Source of the DNA: Dermacentor variabilis
Taxonomy: Eukaryota > Arthropoda > Arachnida > Ixodida > Ixodidae
Assembly: GCF_050947875.1 (NCBI RefSeq)
Contig: NC_134570.1
Location: forward strand, 231,555,265 to 231,619,264
Direction of reading: 5' to 3'
DNA length: 64,000 bases
Shown here one piece after another: positions 62,936 to 64,000 of the stretch. A model generated the notes under the pieces. That model ran no database searches. It saw nothing but the letters and a program-made list of their open reading frames with translations, and was not told the origin of the DNA. Within the stretch, counting starts at the first letter, position 1; each line of letters opens with the position of its first letter. Both the position numbers and the translations under genes were made by a program.

Positions 62936-64000
62936 ATGGCTACATCAGAAGACATGGACCTCCAAATACCCTCCCCCCCTCCCGCATCCGGTTAACAACG
63001 CGGACGAAAATGCGGGCACAAGAATAATTTCCGAAGCGGGGACTAGCAAAAGCCAAGAGATCGCCGCCCACAACCAGGCGATGGACGGTTGGCAGTTAGT
63101 TCTATCGCGGCGAGAGCGAGAGGTTGTCAAGCAGAACAACAAGGAAACGGCTTCCAACAACAAGAATAAGATAAACGGACAGCCATCAGCAGGCGGCGCG
63201 AAAGGAGACGGGCAAGTCGGTCGTCGCAGCATGCGCCCGAGGAAGAGGAAGTCTCTGCCACCATTACCGAAGAACGACATCAAGGTAATACTGAAGCCCC
63301 ACAAGGGACTAATGCTAAAGAAATATCTGAGAACAGAAATACCACAAGCGATTGTTTGGGCTACCGGGACGATAATCACAGGAAACGGACCGAACCAGCG
63401 AAAAATCACCGGAGAGGATTTCATACTGCGAATCCGAGAGGGAATGAATATCATCATCGTCTCCACAGCTTCACTGGAAGCGGTGGACGTCATTCGTCGA
63501 ATCACGTGCATGGAGCGGCGAGGCAAGGAACACCCCTTCAGCGTGTACGTAGCGGATCCAGATGATAGCTACAAAGGGGTGGTGCACGGATTCCCAGTAC
63601 ACACCGAATCAGCAGATCTCCACCAACACCTGCAAGTCAGGTCCCAAGGAGTCACCATAGAAAGGGACCGAATGCTAGGAAGCTCAAATACGGCTCTCCT
63701 CACCTTCTCGGGAGGCACGCGCCCCAAATGCGTCTACTACATGGGAGTAGAGAGGCGGTGTATGGAGTACAGGCCAGCAATCCAAATGTGCCTGGAGTCC
63801 ATGCAAGAGGGACACCGCTCGGACGATTGTCTGAACCCCAAGAAGATATGCTGTCGCTGCGGACTCGAAAATACCCCCCCCCCAAAAAAAAGGACGCGAA
63901 TGTGAAGTGAAGTGCACCATGTGCACGGCGGCAGTGCACGAGACGCGTCAGAGCCTGAACAAACTGATTGCCACCAAGCGCATGAAGACGACTCTCCAGT
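62936..64000 (+). pseudogene. LINE-D ORF1 gag-like protein, runs off the window
   Basis: Starts ATG (62936, MATSEDMDLQIPSPPPASG), breaks at a stop in a C-rich stretch near 62993 and continues in another frame: ENAGTRIISEAGTSKSQEIA, MDGWQLVLSRREREVV, KVILKPHKGLMLKKYLRTEI, FILRIREGMNIIIVSTASLE, RRGKEHPFSVYVADPDDSYK and GSSNTALLTFSGGTRPKCVY. A degenerate zinc knuckle follows (CLESMQEGHRSDDC, second Cys replaced by Ser, then CCRCGLEN). A second break occurs at a poly-C/poly-A run (63877-63895), after which GRECEVKCTMCTAAVH continues in the third frame to the window edge. This is an I-type LINE gag. Confidence 0.82.

Overview
The window is animal genomic DNA, most likely from a hard (metastriate) tick. 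The main reason is a tRNA-derived SINE of the tick Ruka-like type, seen at least four times (3826-4056, 9010-9225, 14468-14703, 17415-17601). It is accompanied by I-, CR1/L2- and RTE-type LINEs, Ty3/Gypsy elements and a Penelope-like element. There is no bacterial gene organisation. The organism is inferred from repeat families, not from a marker gene.

One host gene is recognisable: the 5' part of a CLCA-family gene (calcium-activated chloride channel regulator) on the + strand. Exon 1 (7530-7784) encodes a signal peptide and the start of the CLCA N-terminal domain and ends in a GT donor. Exon 2 (50076-50337) continues the same domain in phase 0. The 42.3-kb intron between them is filled with nested mobile elements. 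Later exons lie beyond the window or were not recognised.

Layout. 1-7.1 kb: RTE fragment, microsatellite, SINEs, a Helentron-like element, a fold-back element. 7.1-7.8 kb: promoter/5'UTR and exon 1. 8-11 kb: inverted and dispersed repeats. 11.2-14.3 kb: decayed Gypsy-1. 14.5-18.4 kb: SINEs and two diverged tandem arrays. 18.4-20.4 kb: truncated Gypsy-3 with its 3' LTR. 20.4-35.8 kb: decayed I-type LINE-A, split by a TTAA-flanked element (22.6-24.2 kb) and by CR1/L2-type LINE-B (24.3-34.4 kb). LINE-B holds a full-length Gypsy-2 (26.5-32.6 kb), which itself holds a Helentron-like insertion (28.8-29.7 kb), plus a solo LTR (33.1-33.5 kb). 35.8-49.6 kb: a second CR1/L2-type LINE-E, split by another TTAA element (36.4-37.9 kb), an intragenic tandem array containing solo LTRs (38.0-39.7 kb), an apparently intact Mag-like Gypsy with identical LTRs (39.98-44.1 kb, minus strand) and a Penelope-like element (45.5-48.6 kb) carrying a TA-flanked insertion. 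50.1-50.3 kb: CLCA exon 2. 51.8-64 kb: repeats, Gypsy-4 remnant, RTE fragments, nearly full-length LINE-C (minus), a CR1/L2 3' end, a 254-bp tandem array and the 5' part of LINE-D running off the window.

Almost all coding sequence here belongs to mobile elements in various states of decay. Only the Mag-like Gypsy has an uninterrupted gag-pol frame. The nesting gives a relative insertion order: LINE-A before LINE-B before Gypsy-2 before the Helentron-like element. The identical-LTR Gypsy is among the youngest insertions.
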